A stretch of DNA of 64,000 nucleotides from Arthrobacter sp. ZGTC131 (GTDB lineage Bacteria; Actinomycetota; Actinomycetes; Actinomycetales; Micrococcaceae). Shown piece by piece: positions 34,136-42,565 of this stretch (its first letter is position 1; every line of letters begins with the position of its first letter). Both the position numbers and the translations under genes were made by a program. A model generated the notes under the pieces. That model did not search any database. It was not told the origin of the DNA and saw nothing but the letters and a program-made list of their open reading frames with translations. The stretch lies in contig NZ_PJIK01000001.1 in NCBI RefSeq assembly GCF_002929275.1, positions 558,001 to 622,000 of the forward strand, written 5' to 3'.

Positions 34136-35845
34136 ATGAACTCGCAGACCCCCACCCCAGCTGAAGGGCAACAGCCCGCCAACCCGTCCGACGCCCAGTC
34201 CGGATCCGGTTCCGAGCCTCGGCAGGAACCCCGGACCGAGCCGCAGTCCGAACGTCCCGCCGAATCCCGGCCCGCTGCAGCCGGTCCGGTTGCTGCCGGT
34301 GCGGTTGCACCCGGAGCGCAAGCCGCAACGCAGGCAGAAGCGCCCGCGGAATCGACCGCCGAATCGACCGCGCGCCGGACGGAGAAGCCGACTGAGCAGC
34401 TGTTCCCGCATTTCAATCCGACGCAGGAAATTCCCGGCACCCCTCCGCCCGGCGGTCCAGGCTTTGGCGGCCCCGGCACCCCTCCACCGGGCGGCCCCGG
34501 CTTTGGCGCCGGTCGACCCGGCGACGGCCGGCCCGACCAGCAGCTGAACTTCTTCGACTGGATCCGCAGCCACGGGATTTACCGCGGACGCGACCGCTGG
34601 ATTGGCGGCGTCTCGAGCGGCATCGCAGAGCGCATGGGCATCGACTCGCTGATCGTGCGTGGCGTTTTCATCGTGCTGACGCTGTTCGCCGGCATCGGCG
34701 TCCTCCTGTACGGCGTCGCCTGGGCGCTCCTCCCCGAGCCGGACGGTCGGATACATACCCAGGAAGCCGCTGCCGGACGCTGGACCAGCGGCATGACCGG
34801 CGCGCTCATCACCACCATCATCGGCCTCACGGGCATGGGCGGCGGATTCTGGGGCTGGGGGCATGACGGCTTCGGATTCTTCTGGGCCCTCTTCTGGGTG
34901 GGCGGTGTCATCTACCTCATCTACTTCCTCACCCAGCGCAATAAGAACCGCATCGGAGAACCTATGAACACCACCCAGGCCGGCGCTGCCTACGGGTACG
35001 CCGCCGCCGGCGGCGCCCCGGCAGCGGGATCCTTCCCGGCCGGCACCCAGACCGTCACGGCCCAGCACGGGGCACGGCCGGCGTCGACTTCCACCCCGCC
35101 GTACGGCTCGGCCGGCCAGGGGAACGTCCCGCCCACCCCCTACGGCGGGGGCTTCGGGAGCGTTCCGCCCCGCGGGCCCGCACCAGTGCCGACTCCCGTA
35201 CCCGTTCCGAAGTCAAAGCCGAACGGCCCCGGCGCGCCTGCCGTCGCCATCACCGCAGGCCTGGCCCTGCTGGTCGGCGGCACCCTCAAGGCCCTCGACG
35301 CCGGCAACGTCATCGATCTCGGCGACTCCGCCAACGCCGTGGTGTGGGCGAGCGGCGCCGCCGTCCTGGGCCTGGGCATCCTCCTCTCCGGTCTCCGCGG
35401 CAAGACGTCGGGCATCCTCGGATTCTTCGCCGTGGCCGCCCTGATCGTCGGGGGCATCTTCAACACCGTGCCGAACGGTGACCGCTTCCGCTTCCAGAAC
35501 GCGGACTGGAACCCGGTCAGCATCGAACAGGCACGGGAAGGCTTCCAGATCACCGGAGGCCGCGGAACGGTTGACCTGACCGGCCTGAACCTGAACCCGC
35601 CGCTGGGCACCGACGTGGTGGTCCCCCTCGACGTCACCGCCAGCAACGTGACGGTCATCATCCCGGGAACGGTTCCCGTGGATGTCCGGGCTGACATGAC
35701 GCTGGGCAACCTCAATGAGGGCGCGGACAGCCGCAGCGGGATCACCTCCCGGCAGAGCAGCTACAACTCCGACAAGCCCGGCGCCCGCGTGATCCTTCAG
35801 ATCGACGGAACCGTCAGCAACATCACCATCCAGGAAGGCAACTGA
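34136..35845 (+). CDS. PspC-domain membrane protein with LiaF-like C terminus
   Basis: This protein has 569 residues. Positions 1-140 are disordered and Pro/Ala/Gly-rich and include a tandem GTPPPGGPGFGG/A repeat. A PspC domain follows (about 148-205: RGRDRWIGGVSSGIAERMGI), then two membrane helices (about 225-265), a second Pro/Gly linker, and three further helices (about 365-455). The C-terminal soluble beta-rich domain (about 475-569) resembles the LiaF/DUF2154 antibiotic-response domain. It is transcribed divergently from the PspC kinase and probably receives or modulates its signal. Confidence 0.85.
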   Translation: MNSQTPTPAEGQQPANPSDAQSGSGSEPRQEPRTEPQSERPAESRPAAAGPVAAGAVAPGAQAATQAEAPAESTAESTARRTEKPTEQLFPHFNPTQEIPGTPPPGGPGFGGPGTPPPGGPGFGAGRPGDGRPDQQLNFFDWIRSHGIYRGRDRWIGGVSSGIAERMGIDSLIVRGVFIVLTLFAGIGVLLYGVAWALLPEPDGRIHTQEAAAGRWTSGMTGALITTIIGLTGMGGGFWGWGHDGFGFFWALFWVGGVIYLIYFLTQRNKNRIGEPMNTTQAGAAYGYAAAGGAPAAGSFPAGTQTVTAQHGARPASTSTPPYGSAGQGNVPPTPYGGGFGSVPPRGPAPVPTPVPVPKSKPNGPGAPAVAITAGLALLVGGTLKALDAGNVIDLGDSANAVVWASGAAVLGLGILLSGLRGKTSGILGFFAVAALIVGGIFNTVPNGDRFRFQNADWNPVSIEQAREGFQITGGRGTVDLTGLNLNPPLGTDVVVPLDVTASNVTVIIPGTVPVDVRADMTLGNLNEGADSRSGITSRQSSYNSDKPGARVILQIDGTVSNITIQEGN

Positions 35846-35846
35846 C

Positions 35847-36125
35847 ATGAGCAGCTATGACCCCACACCGAAGACCTCTCCGGTGCCGGCATCCGACGCA
35901 ACGGACGGCCGTGAACCCGGTCCGGCCCGGGTCGGCACCATCGTCTGGGGGCTTGTGGTAGTCGCGCTGGCCGCGCTCATCATCATCTCCCAGCTGGGGA
36001 TCGTGGTCCTGAACGGTACCTATGTGCTGATCGGACTGATGATCGGGGCCGGCGCCGCACTGGTGATCGGCGGCCTGCTCTCGGCTCGCGGACGTGACAA
36101 CAGCTCAACAAACGGGAAGTCTTGA
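35847..36125 (+). CDS. Small two-helix membrane protein of the PspC operon
   Basis: This 92-residue protein has a polar N-terminal third and two hydrophobic helices (GTIVWGLVVVALAALIIISQ and YVLIGLMIGAGAALVIGGLL). It starts one base after the preceding stop and three bases before the next gene, so the three genes form a tight operon. I do not recognise the family. Its role in the envelope-stress module is inferred only from position. Confidence 0.8.
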   Translation: MSSYDPTPKTSPVPASDATDGREPGPARVGTIVWGLVVVALAALIIISQLGIVVLNGTYVLIGLMIGAGAALVIGGLLSARGRDNSSTNGKS

Positions 36126-36128
36126 ACC

Positions 36129-36383
36129 ATGGAAAAATTCTTCAGCATTGTCAGGGGCCTCGGCCTGCGGCGGGGTCCGGAGCGCTGGCTGGGCGGCGTG
36201 TGCGGCGGGATCGCCGAGAAACTGAACGTGGACGTTGCCTTCGTCCGGATCGGCTTCCTCCTCTTCTGCCTCCTGCCCGGACCGGCCGTCCTGCTTTACC
36301 TTCTGGCGTGGCTGGTCCTGCCGAACCAGAACAACGGCATCGCGCTCGAGACCTTCCTCGAGAAGCGCACCTTGAACCGGTAG
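36129..36383 (+). CDS. Small PspC-domain protein
   Basis: This 84-residue protein is essentially one PspC domain: RGPERWLGGVCGGIAEKLNV, a valine-rich turn, then one membrane helix (FLLFCLLPGPAVLLYLLAWL) ending in LVLPNQ. Together with the kinase and the 569-residue protein, it makes three PspC domains encoded within 4 kb. Confidence 0.9.
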   Translation: MEKFFSIVRGLGLRRGPERWLGGVCGGIAEKLNVDVAFVRIGFLLFCLLPGPAVLLYLLAWLVLPNQNNGIALETFLEKRTLNR

Positions 36384-36424
36384 TCACCGCCGCAAGGCTG
36401 GTGACCGCCGTCGACCTTCAATTA

Positions 36425-36454
36425 GTGCCCCCGTTCCCCTCGGAGCGGGGGCAC
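36425..36454 (+). terminator. Hairpin after the PspC operon
   Basis: GTGCCCCCG and CGGGGGCAC pair around a 12-base loop, 41 bases past the last PspC stop. No T tract follows, so termination may depend on Rho or be partial. Confidence 0.55.
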
Positions 36455-36579
36455 TCAGACGTCCCCGCGGGGCGCGGTGTAACCGTTTGTGTCCTGCCCC
36501 ACACTGCCCACTAGACTCTAGGTGAGCTCAGCGTGGCGCTCTGCCTGTATACCTTCGAACCAGGATTTGAGCCGAGAAA

Positions 36580-37605
36580 ATGAAAATTGGAATCCTCACC
36601 AGCGGCGGCGACTGCCCCGGACTGAACGCCGTGATCCGCGGCGCCGTCCTCAAGGGCATCGCCATCCACGGCCACGAATTCGTGGGGTTCCTCGACGGTT
36701 GGCGCGGAGTGGTTGAGGGAGACATCATTCCCATTCCCCGCACCGTGGTCCGAGGCATTGCCAAGCAGGGCGGCACCATCCTGGGCACGTCCAGGACCAA
36801 CCCGTTCGAGAACGGCGGCGGGCCTGAGGTCATCAAGGCCCACATGGACCGGCTCGGCATCGACGCCATCATCGCCATCGGCGGCGAAGGGACCCTCGCC
36901 GCCGCCAAGCGGCTCACAGACGCCGGCCTGAAGATCGTGGGCGTGCCCAAGACGGTGGACAACGACCTCGACGCCACGGACTACACGTTCGGCTTCGACA
37001 CCGCCGTCCAGATCGCCACGGAGGCAATCGACCGCCTGCGGACCACGGGCGAGTCGCACCACCGCTGCATGATCGCCGAAGTCATGGGCCGCCACGTCGG
37101 CTGGATTGCCCTGCACGCGGGAATGGCCGCCGGCGCCCACGCCATCCTCATCCCGGAGCAGAAGGTGAGCATCGAGCAGATCGTCGAGTGGGTGAACGAG
37201 GCCCACGACCGTGGCCGTGCCCCACTGGTGGTTGTGGCCGAAGGGTTCGTGCCGGAACACATGGAATCGCCGCATTCAGAGCGCGGCCTGGACACCTTTG
37301 GCCGTCCCCGGCTTGGCGGCATCGCCGACCAGTTGGCACCGGAGATCGAGGCCCGCACCGGGATCGAGACCCGCGCCACCATCCTGGGCCACATCCAGCG
37401 CGGCGGCGTTCCCTCCGCTTTTGACCGCGTGCTCGCCACACGGCTGGGGATGGCCGCCATCGACTCCGTCGTCGAGGGCCGCTGGGGCACCATGGTTTCG
37501 CTGAACGGAACCGACATCGACCATGTTGGCTTCGAAGCGGCCCTGGGCAAGCTCAAGACGGTCCCGCAGCACCGCTACGACGAAGCCGCCGTGCTCTTCG
37601 GCTAA
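36580..37605 (+). CDS. pfkA: ATP-dependent 6-phosphofructokinase
   Basis: This 341-residue enzyme phosphorylates fructose 6-phosphate at the committed step of glycolysis. It has GILTSGGDCPGLNAVIRG at the N terminus, GGEGT at 101-105 and PKTVDND at 123-129 with catalytic D127. Glycine at 104 points to ATP as donor, while lysine at 124 is the state usual in PPi enzymes; this G104/K124 combination is known for actinobacterial ATP-PFKs. A TAGACT box at 36512-36517 is a candidate -10. Confidence 0.95.
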   Translation: MKIGILTSGGDCPGLNAVIRGAVLKGIAIHGHEFVGFLDGWRGVVEGDIIPIPRTVVRGIAKQGGTILGTSRTNPFENGGGPEVIKAHMDRLGIDAIIAIGGEGTLAAAKRLTDAGLKIVGVPKTVDNDLDATDYTFGFDTAVQIATEAIDRLRTTGESHHRCMIAEVMGRHVGWIALHAGMAAGAHAILIPEQKVSIEQIVEWVNEAHDRGRAPLVVVAEGFVPEHMESPHSERGLDTFGRPRLGGIADQLAPEIEARTGIETRATILGHIQRGGVPSAFDRVLATRLGMAAIDSVVEGRWGTMVSLNGTDIDHVGFEAALGKLKTVPQHRYDEAAVLFG

Positions 37606-37674
37606 TCCGCCCACCCGGCGGGTCCGAGCCCGGCGCCCTAACGCAGCGCCCGAACCAGAGCCCGAACACGCAGT

Positions 37675-37707
37675 TAATGCCCTCAGTTTCGATTTTTGAG
37701 GGCATTA
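37675..37707 (+). terminator. Terminator region after pfkA
   Basis: TAATGCCCTC and GAGGGCATTA form a perfect 10-bp stem around a loop containing TTTTT, 70 bases after the pfkA stop. Confidence 0.6.
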
Positions 37708-37714
37708 CGTGCCA

Positions 37715-37806
37715 GTTCGCGCTTTCCCGCGGGGGCTTAACTGTCCGTTCGCACTTTTCCGGCGGGGCTTAAGTGTCCGTTCGCGCTGGTTGCATCGCGC
37801 TGGTTG
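37715..37806. repeat. Tandem 32-base repeat and 12-base repeat
   Basis: Two adjacent 32-base units (37715-37746 and 37747-37778) share the frame GTTCGC-(A/G)C-TTT...GGGGCTTAA-TGTCC and differ at a few sites. A third copy starts at 37779 and breaks off after GTTCGCGCT. TCGCGCTGGTTG then occurs twice (37781-37792 and 37795-37806). The array lies in the 235-base gap between pfkA and the next gene. Confidence 0.75.
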
Positions 37807-37840
37807 ATGCGGGGATGGCGGGGGTCGGTAGGCTTGGGGC

Positions 37841-38557
37841 ATGAGTCTTGAGCCCGGTTCCGCCGCCATCATCCAGCTAGCCTGGGCGCGCCGCTTGGGG
37901 CTCGACGACGGCGCCTTCGCGCTTGCCCTGGAAACCGGGGAGCGGCTCACCAGGGTGGACGACTCGGCGCGCTCCGTGCAGTTCGTCCGGCTCTTCGGCA
38001 GCTCCGCCCTCGTGGGTCCGCAGTGGGCACTGGACGCCGCCGTCGGAATCTCCGATGAGGAAATGGCACAGCACGTCACCCTGCTGACCATCACCCGCCG
38101 GCACGGCGGGCATGGCTTGGGCTCGGCGGCGCTCTTCTTCGCGGACGATCTTCCCCTGCTGCGGCTTTCCGGGGAACTGACGGTGTCGCACGGCAACCCC
38201 GAGGCGATCGAGCTGGAGGGACTCTGCCCGCCGGACGACGTCAACGAAGTGGGGCTCTCCGACCTCGAGAACCGCTACACGGTCATGCATGACGAGGACG
38301 GCCGCCGGGTGCCCGTGGCCTGCGGCGCGTACTCGGAATGGGAAGGCATCCTGGCCCACATGGGCGTCCTCGTGGCACCGCAGTGGCGGCGCCGGGGGCT
38401 GGGCTCGCTGGCAGCATCGATCGCCGCTCACGAGGCCCTGGCGTCCGGGCTGACGCTTCAGTGGCGTGCCGACGTCAGCAACAAGGGCTCGCTGGCGACG
38501 GCCCGCAGCCTGGGATTTTCCACCGGCGGCATCCAGACCAGCGTGCTGCTGGGCTGA
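37841..38557 (+). CDS. GNAT-family N-acetyltransferase
   Basis: This 238-residue protein has a GNAT acetyl-CoA site in its C-terminal half: GVLVAPQWRRRGLGSLAASI (about 171-190), then NKGSLATARSLGFSTGG. The N-terminal 100 residues look like a second, degenerate half-domain. The ATG is at 37841 and no clear partner gene is nearby. Substrate unknown. Confidence 0.8.
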   Translation: MSLEPGSAAIIQLAWARRLGLDDGAFALALETGERLTRVDDSARSVQFVRLFGSSALVGPQWALDAAVGISDEEMAQHVTLLTITRRHGGHGLGSAALFFADDLPLLRLSGELTVSHGNPEAIELEGLCPPDDVNEVGLSDLENRYTVMHDEDGRRVPVACGAYSEWEGILAHMGVLVAPQWRRRGLGSLAASIAAHEALASGLTLQWRADVSNKGSLATARSLGFSTGGIQTSVLLG

Positions 38558-38567
38558 CCACCCCCGG

Positions 38568-40085
38568 TTACGGCGTCTTGGCCTCGGAGCTCTCCGCTAC
38601 CGCCGGCTGCTGACCGCTCCAGCCCTGCAGTGGCTTCGGCCGGGCGAAAAACAAAGCCACGGCGGCGCCCAGCACGATCACGGCCGCAGGCAGCATGATG
38701 GACTGGCTCATCGCCGTCGAGAATCCCTCGTGGAGGGCATCCGGCAACTGGCCGCCGAAACTCACCGGCTCACCCGCACCGTCTCCCGGGGCGCCGGGCG
38801 CCGGAGGCAGTTCAGCCGCGAGCCGGGCCTGCATGAGGACCGCGATCGCGGCGCTGCCCAGCACCGCCCCGATCTGGCGTGTGGTGTTGTAGACGCCGGC
38901 ACCGGCTCCGGCCTGCCGCGGCGGCAGGTTGCGGGTGGCCGTTGAACTCAGCGGCGCCCAGATCCCGGCGTTCGCGAAACCAAGGACAGCGCTCGGCAGC
39001 AGGAAGAGCCACACCGGGGTGTCCGGATGCATGAGGGCGGAGTTCCAGAACAGCGCCACGGCCATGAGGAGCAACCCGCCGGACGTGATGTACTTCGGGT
39101 TGACGCGGTCGATGATGCGGCCCACCACCGGAGCCAGGCCGCCGGAGATCAGCGCCATCGGAATCATCATGAGCGCCGACTGCGTGGGGGTCATGCCCCG
39201 CACCATCTGGTAGTAGAAGATCAGTGGCAGGCCGAAGGCGGTGACCGTGAACCCCACCGTGGTGATCCCGATGTTGGCCAGCGAGAAGTTCCGGTCCTTG
39301 AACAGGGAAAGCGGCAACAGCGGTTCGCCCTTGTTGACAGCCTGCCAGGCCACGAACAGCGCCAGCACCACGATGCCGCTGACGATCAGGCCCCACACCG
39401 ACACGGGCCCTGCGATGGTGCCCCAGTTATACGTCTCGCCTTCCTGGAGGCCGAACACGAGCAGGAAAAGCCCGACGGCGCTGAGCACCACGCCGGGGAT
39501 GTCGAACCTGTGCGGGTGGGTGGTAAGGGAAGGGACCAGGCGCCAGGCGAGGATGAAGCCCGCTATGCCGATGGGGACGTTGATGAAGAAGATCCACTCC
39601 CAGCCGAGCCCGTCCACCAGCACACCGCCGAGGATGGGACCCACCAGCGTTGCCGCGCCTGCGGTGGCGCCCCACAGGCCCATCGCAGCGCCGCGCCGGT
39701 CGGGCGGGAAGATGCGCGTGATCACGGCCATGGTCTGGGGCGTCATCAGCGCGGCGCCGAGGCCCTGGAGGACGCGGGCCGCAATGAGCATGTGGACGCT
39801 GCCGGACAGGCCGCACCAGAGCGAGGCCAGCGTGAACACGACCAGCCCGGAGAGGTACAGCCGCTTGGGGCCGAACCTGTCGCCCAGCCTCCCGGTGATG
39901 AGGAGCGGAACCGCATAGGCCAGCAGATAGGCGCTCGTCACCCAGATGACGGCATTGATGTCGGTGTCCAGGCCGTCCATGATGCTCGGGTTGGCCACCG
40001 AGACGATGGTGGTGTCGATCAGGATCATGAAAAACCCGATGACGAGGGACCAGAGGGCAGGCCACGGTCTGGCTACATTCTCCAA
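38568..40085 (-). CDS. DHA2-type MFS multidrug exporter
   Basis: This 14-helix EmrB/QacA-like drug:proton antiporter shows motif A-like GRLGDRFGPKRLYLSG, motif C-like GATAGAATLVGPILGG and the DHA2 signature DTTIVSVANPSIMDGL in helix 1. I place the start at the TTG at 40085, four bases after the ankyrin stop, giving 505 aa. A GTG at 40175 would add 30 residues read out of frame from the ankyrin gene and is unlikely. Substrate unknown. It is the last gene of the YgfZ-ankyrin-MFS operon. Confidence 0.85.
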   Translation of the reverse strand: MENVARPWPALWSLVIGFFMILIDTTIVSVANPSIMDGLDTDINAVIWVTSAYLLAYAVPLLITGRLGDRFGPKRLYLSGLVVFTLASLWCGLSGSVHMLIAARVLQGLGAALMTPQTMAVITRIFPPDRRGAAMGLWGATAGAATLVGPILGGVLVDGLGWEWIFFINVPIGIAGFILAWRLVPSLTTHPHRFDIPGVVLSAVGLFLLVFGLQEGETYNWGTIAGPVSVWGLIVSGIVVLALFVAWQAVNKGEPLLPLSLFKDRNFSLANIGITTVGFTVTAFGLPLIFYYQMVRGMTPTQSALMMIPMALISGGLAPVVGRIIDRVNPKYITSGGLLLMAVALFWNSALMHPDTPVWLFLLPSAVLGFANAGIWAPLSSTATRNLPPRQAGAGAGVYNTTRQIGAVLGSAAIAVLMQARLAAELPPAPGAPGDGAGEPVSFGGQLPDALHEGFSTAMSQSIMLPAAVIVLGAAVALFFARPKPLQGWSGQQPAVAESSEAKTP

Positions 40086-40089
40086 GGAC

Positions 40090-40542
40090 TCAGCCCAACA
40101 GGGCCTTGATGTCGGTGCGGGCGAACATTTCCGCGGCGGCGCGCGCCGAGGGGGTGCCGGCGTCGGGATCCGCACCGGCGTCGAGCAGCACGCGGGCTAC
40201 GTCGGTGTAGCCCTTGAAGACGGCTCCGGCCAGCGGGGTCTGTCCGCGGTCGTTGGCGCTGTTGGCGTCGCCGCCGTGGTACAGGATCAGCTGAACGGTC
40301 TCGGCGTGGCCGTGGTAGGCCGCGAGCATGAGCAGCGAATCACCGGCGGCGTTGGTCATGGTGGCCGGCGCGCCGGCGTTCAGGTAGCTGCGGAGCACCT
40401 CCGTCTCGCCGTTGCGGGCCGCATCGAAGAGGGCGTGCGCCAGTGCCAGCGTTTCCTCGTCGGGCTGCTGCGACGCGGAAGGCTGCGACGCGGGCTGCTG
40501 CGACGGCGCGGGTTCCGCTCCGGGCGCGGTGGAGTCTGTCAT
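40090..40542 (-). CDS. Ankyrin-repeat protein
   Basis: This 150-residue protein has at least three ankyrin repeats, visible as GETEVLRSYLNAGAPATMTN, DSLLMLAAYHGHAETVQLIL and QTPLAGAVFKGYTDVARVLL. A Gln/Ser/Pro-rich N-terminal tail (about 1-25) precedes them. It overlaps the YgfZ-like gene by four bases. Small ankyrin proteins of this type often lie beside catalase or transport genes; the partner is not known. Confidence 0.9.
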   Translation of the reverse strand: MTDSTAPGAEPAPSQQPASQPSASQQPDEETLALAHALFDAARNGETEVLRSYLNAGAPATMTNAAGDSLLMLAAYHGHAETVQLILYHGGDANSANDRGQTPLAGAVFKGYTDVARVLLDAGADPDAGTPSARAAAEMFARTDIKALLG

Positions 40543-41624
40543 TTGTGGGTCCCCCTCAGGAATCCGGTCTGCCTGCCGACCACCTGGCCGGCGTCGGGAG
40601 CCACGATCACTTCCTGCGCGGCTATGTACGGTTCGGTGCCGTCCATGACCGTCAGTATTTCATCCGGCGCGACGGAGCGCTTTATGACCGCCAGCGCTAT
40701 GGGCCCCATCTCGTAGTGCTGGGCCACGGACGTGACGTTCCCTACCTTGCGCTCGCCCAGCAGCACTTCACTGCCGGGAGCGGGCATGGTGTGCTGCGAG
40801 CCGTCGAGCTGGAGGAACACCAGGCGGCGCGGCGGGTGGCCCAGGTTGTGGACGCGGGCGATGGTCTCCTGACCCTTGTAGCAGCCTTTGGAGAGGTGGA
40901 CCGCGGTCCTGAGCAGGTCGAGCTCGTGCGGGATGGTCTTGTCGTCGGTTTCGGCGCCGAGCCGCGGCCGCCAGGCGGCGACGCGCAGGGCTTCGGCCGC
41001 AGAGACTCCGGCCAGCGGCCGCTCGCCCAGCGTTGCTTCAAGCTCTGCTTCCGGCACCAGGTACTCGAACCACGGACGCTCGGCGCCGGGATGGTGTTCC
41101 TCGCCAACCACCGAGTAGGCGTACCCGCCGGCGCCGACGTGCGGCCAGGGGTCCTGCCAGACCTTGAGGCCGGACCACTCGGGCACGGCCCTGGTGGATC
41201 CCAGCACGGCCCAGTCAGCCGAGACGTCGGCGATCTCGACGCGCAGCATGAACTTCATCTTGTTCAGCCACTCCGCCAGCGGGGCAGCCTCGGCGGCCTC
41301 GACAATCAGCCAGGTGGTCCCGCCGTCGTCCACCACCCGGGCATCGAATTCGATGCGTCCCTGGATGGTCAGGAGCAGCAGCTCGCTGGACTCACCGGGC
41401 TGGAGGTTGGTGACCTGCTGGGAGGACAGCGTGTTGAGCCAGCTCAGGCGGTCGGGTCCGGTGACGGTGACCACGCCGCGGTGGGACAGGTCGACGACGG
41501 CGGTACCGGCCGCGAGGGCGCGCTGCTCGCGCAGCGGCTCACCGTAGTGGGACGCGACGCCGGCATCGGCACCGCCTGCCTCGACGGCTCCCGGGCGCGA
41601 CAAAAGAGGGCTCTTGATAGTCAT
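40539..41624 (-). CDS. Folate-binding YgfZ-family protein
   Basis: This 361-residue protein is related to GcvT and the tRNA-modifying/iron-sulfur repair protein YgfZ. The family signature K-G-C-Y-x-G-Q-E is present as SKGCYKGQETIARVH, where the cysteine is required for function. The N terminus VVDLSHRGVVTVTGPDRLSW matches the GcvT fold. It should assist iron-sulfur enzymes with a folate cofactor. It is the first gene of an overlapping operon with the ankyrin and MFS genes. Confidence 0.92.
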   Translation of the reverse strand: MTIKSPLLSRPGAVEAGGADAGVASHYGEPLREQRALAAGTAVVDLSHRGVVTVTGPDRLSWLNTLSSQQVTNLQPGESSELLLLTIQGRIEFDARVVDDGGTTWLIVEAAEAAPLAEWLNKMKFMLRVEIADVSADWAVLGSTRAVPEWSGLKVWQDPWPHVGAGGYAYSVVGEEHHPGAERPWFEYLVPEAELEATLGERPLAGVSAAEALRVAAWRPRLGAETDDKTIPHELDLLRTAVHLSKGCYKGQETIARVHNLGHPPRRLVFLQLDGSQHTMPAPGSEVLLGERKVGNVTSVAQHYEMGPIALAVIKRSVAPDEILTVMDGTEPYIAAQEVIVAPDAGQVVGRQTGFLRGTHK

Positions 41625-41714
41625 ATGAAGGGAACGTCCTTGGCTTGACGGGTATTCCGGTTTCTCGGAATCGGGGACAGGTCCCGGCAGGCCCCGGCCG
41701 CCGAATTGGTTCGC

Positions 41715-42437
41715 TCAGCGGTACTCCGGGTTTTCGAAACCGAACTTTGATCCGGCTTTCCATTCTTCCGGAAGGTTGCCGTAAGCGGGAATTCCGCCGG
41801 CGTCCTTGAGCATCCGGGCATGATGCAGGAGGTTCCACGTCATAAACGTGGTGTTCCGGTTGGTGAAGTCGCTTTCCGGACCGCCGGACCCGTCATCCAG
41901 ATAGCTCGGCCCGGGTCCCACCGGACCGATCCAGCCGGCGTCGGCCTGCGGCGGGATCGTGAAGCCGATGTGCTGGAGGCTGTAGAGGACGTTCATGGCG
42001 CAGTGCTTGATCCCGTCCTCGTTGCCGGTGATCAGGCAACCGCCCACCTTGGGGTAGTACGCCCACTGGCCCTTCTCGTTAAGCTCCCCCGAATGGGCAT
42101 AGAGGCGCTCAATGAGTTTCTTGGTCTGCGACGAGTTGTCCCCCAGCCAGATGGGCCCCGCGATCACCACGATGTCGGCCTCTTTGACGGCGGGATAAAG
42201 CTCGGGCCACTCGTCGGTTTCCCAGCCATGCTCGCGCATGTCCGGGTACACGCCGCTGGCGATGTCGTGGTCAACGGTCCGGATGACCCGCGTGGCCACG
42301 CCCTGCTTTTCCATGATCAGCCGGCTCACGGCGATCAGGCCCTCGGTGTTGCTTTTCTCGGGCGAGCGCTTGAGCGTGCCGTTGAAGTACACGGCCTTGA
42401 GGTCGCTGTAGTCCGCCGGGCTTGTCGCTTCATCCAC
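41715..42437 (-). CDS. Flavodoxin-like NAD(P)H-dependent oxidoreductase
   Basis: This 240-residue protein has the flavodoxin fold: KAVYFNGTLKRSPEKSNTEG forms the FMN-phosphate loop, and IVVIAGPIWLGDNSSQTKKL the second flavin-contact loop. I start it at the GTG at 42437, which has AGGGAGC upstream; an ATG at 42473 would add 12 residues without a good site. It is likely an FMN-dependent reductase of quinones or similar acceptors; the acceptor is unknown. Confidence 0.85.
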   Translation of the reverse strand: MDEATSPADYSDLKAVYFNGTLKRSPEKSNTEGLIAVSRLIMEKQGVATRVIRTVDHDIASGVYPDMREHGWETDEWPELYPAVKEADIVVIAGPIWLGDNSSQTKKLIERLYAHSGELNEKGQWAYYPKVGGCLITGNEDGIKHCAMNVLYSLQHIGFTIPPQADAGWIGPVGPGPSYLDDGSGGPESDFTNRNTTFMTWNLLHHARMLKDAGGIPAYGNLPEEWKAGSKFGFENPEYR

Positions 42438-42565
42438 GTGGTGCTCCCTGGGTCGCTGCGGGCTGAGGAACATGGGTCCTCAGCCCAACGTAGCGGACCG
42501 GACGGCAGAACGGACAGGGCCGCCGGCTCCGACCGTCGGGAAAACCCGTCCGTCAAGGAAACCTT

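Noticed and set aside
40086-40175. MFS start at the GTG at 40175
   Set aside because: It would lie inside the ankyrin gene and adds Pro/Arg-rich residues unlike any exporter; the TTG at 40085 is better.
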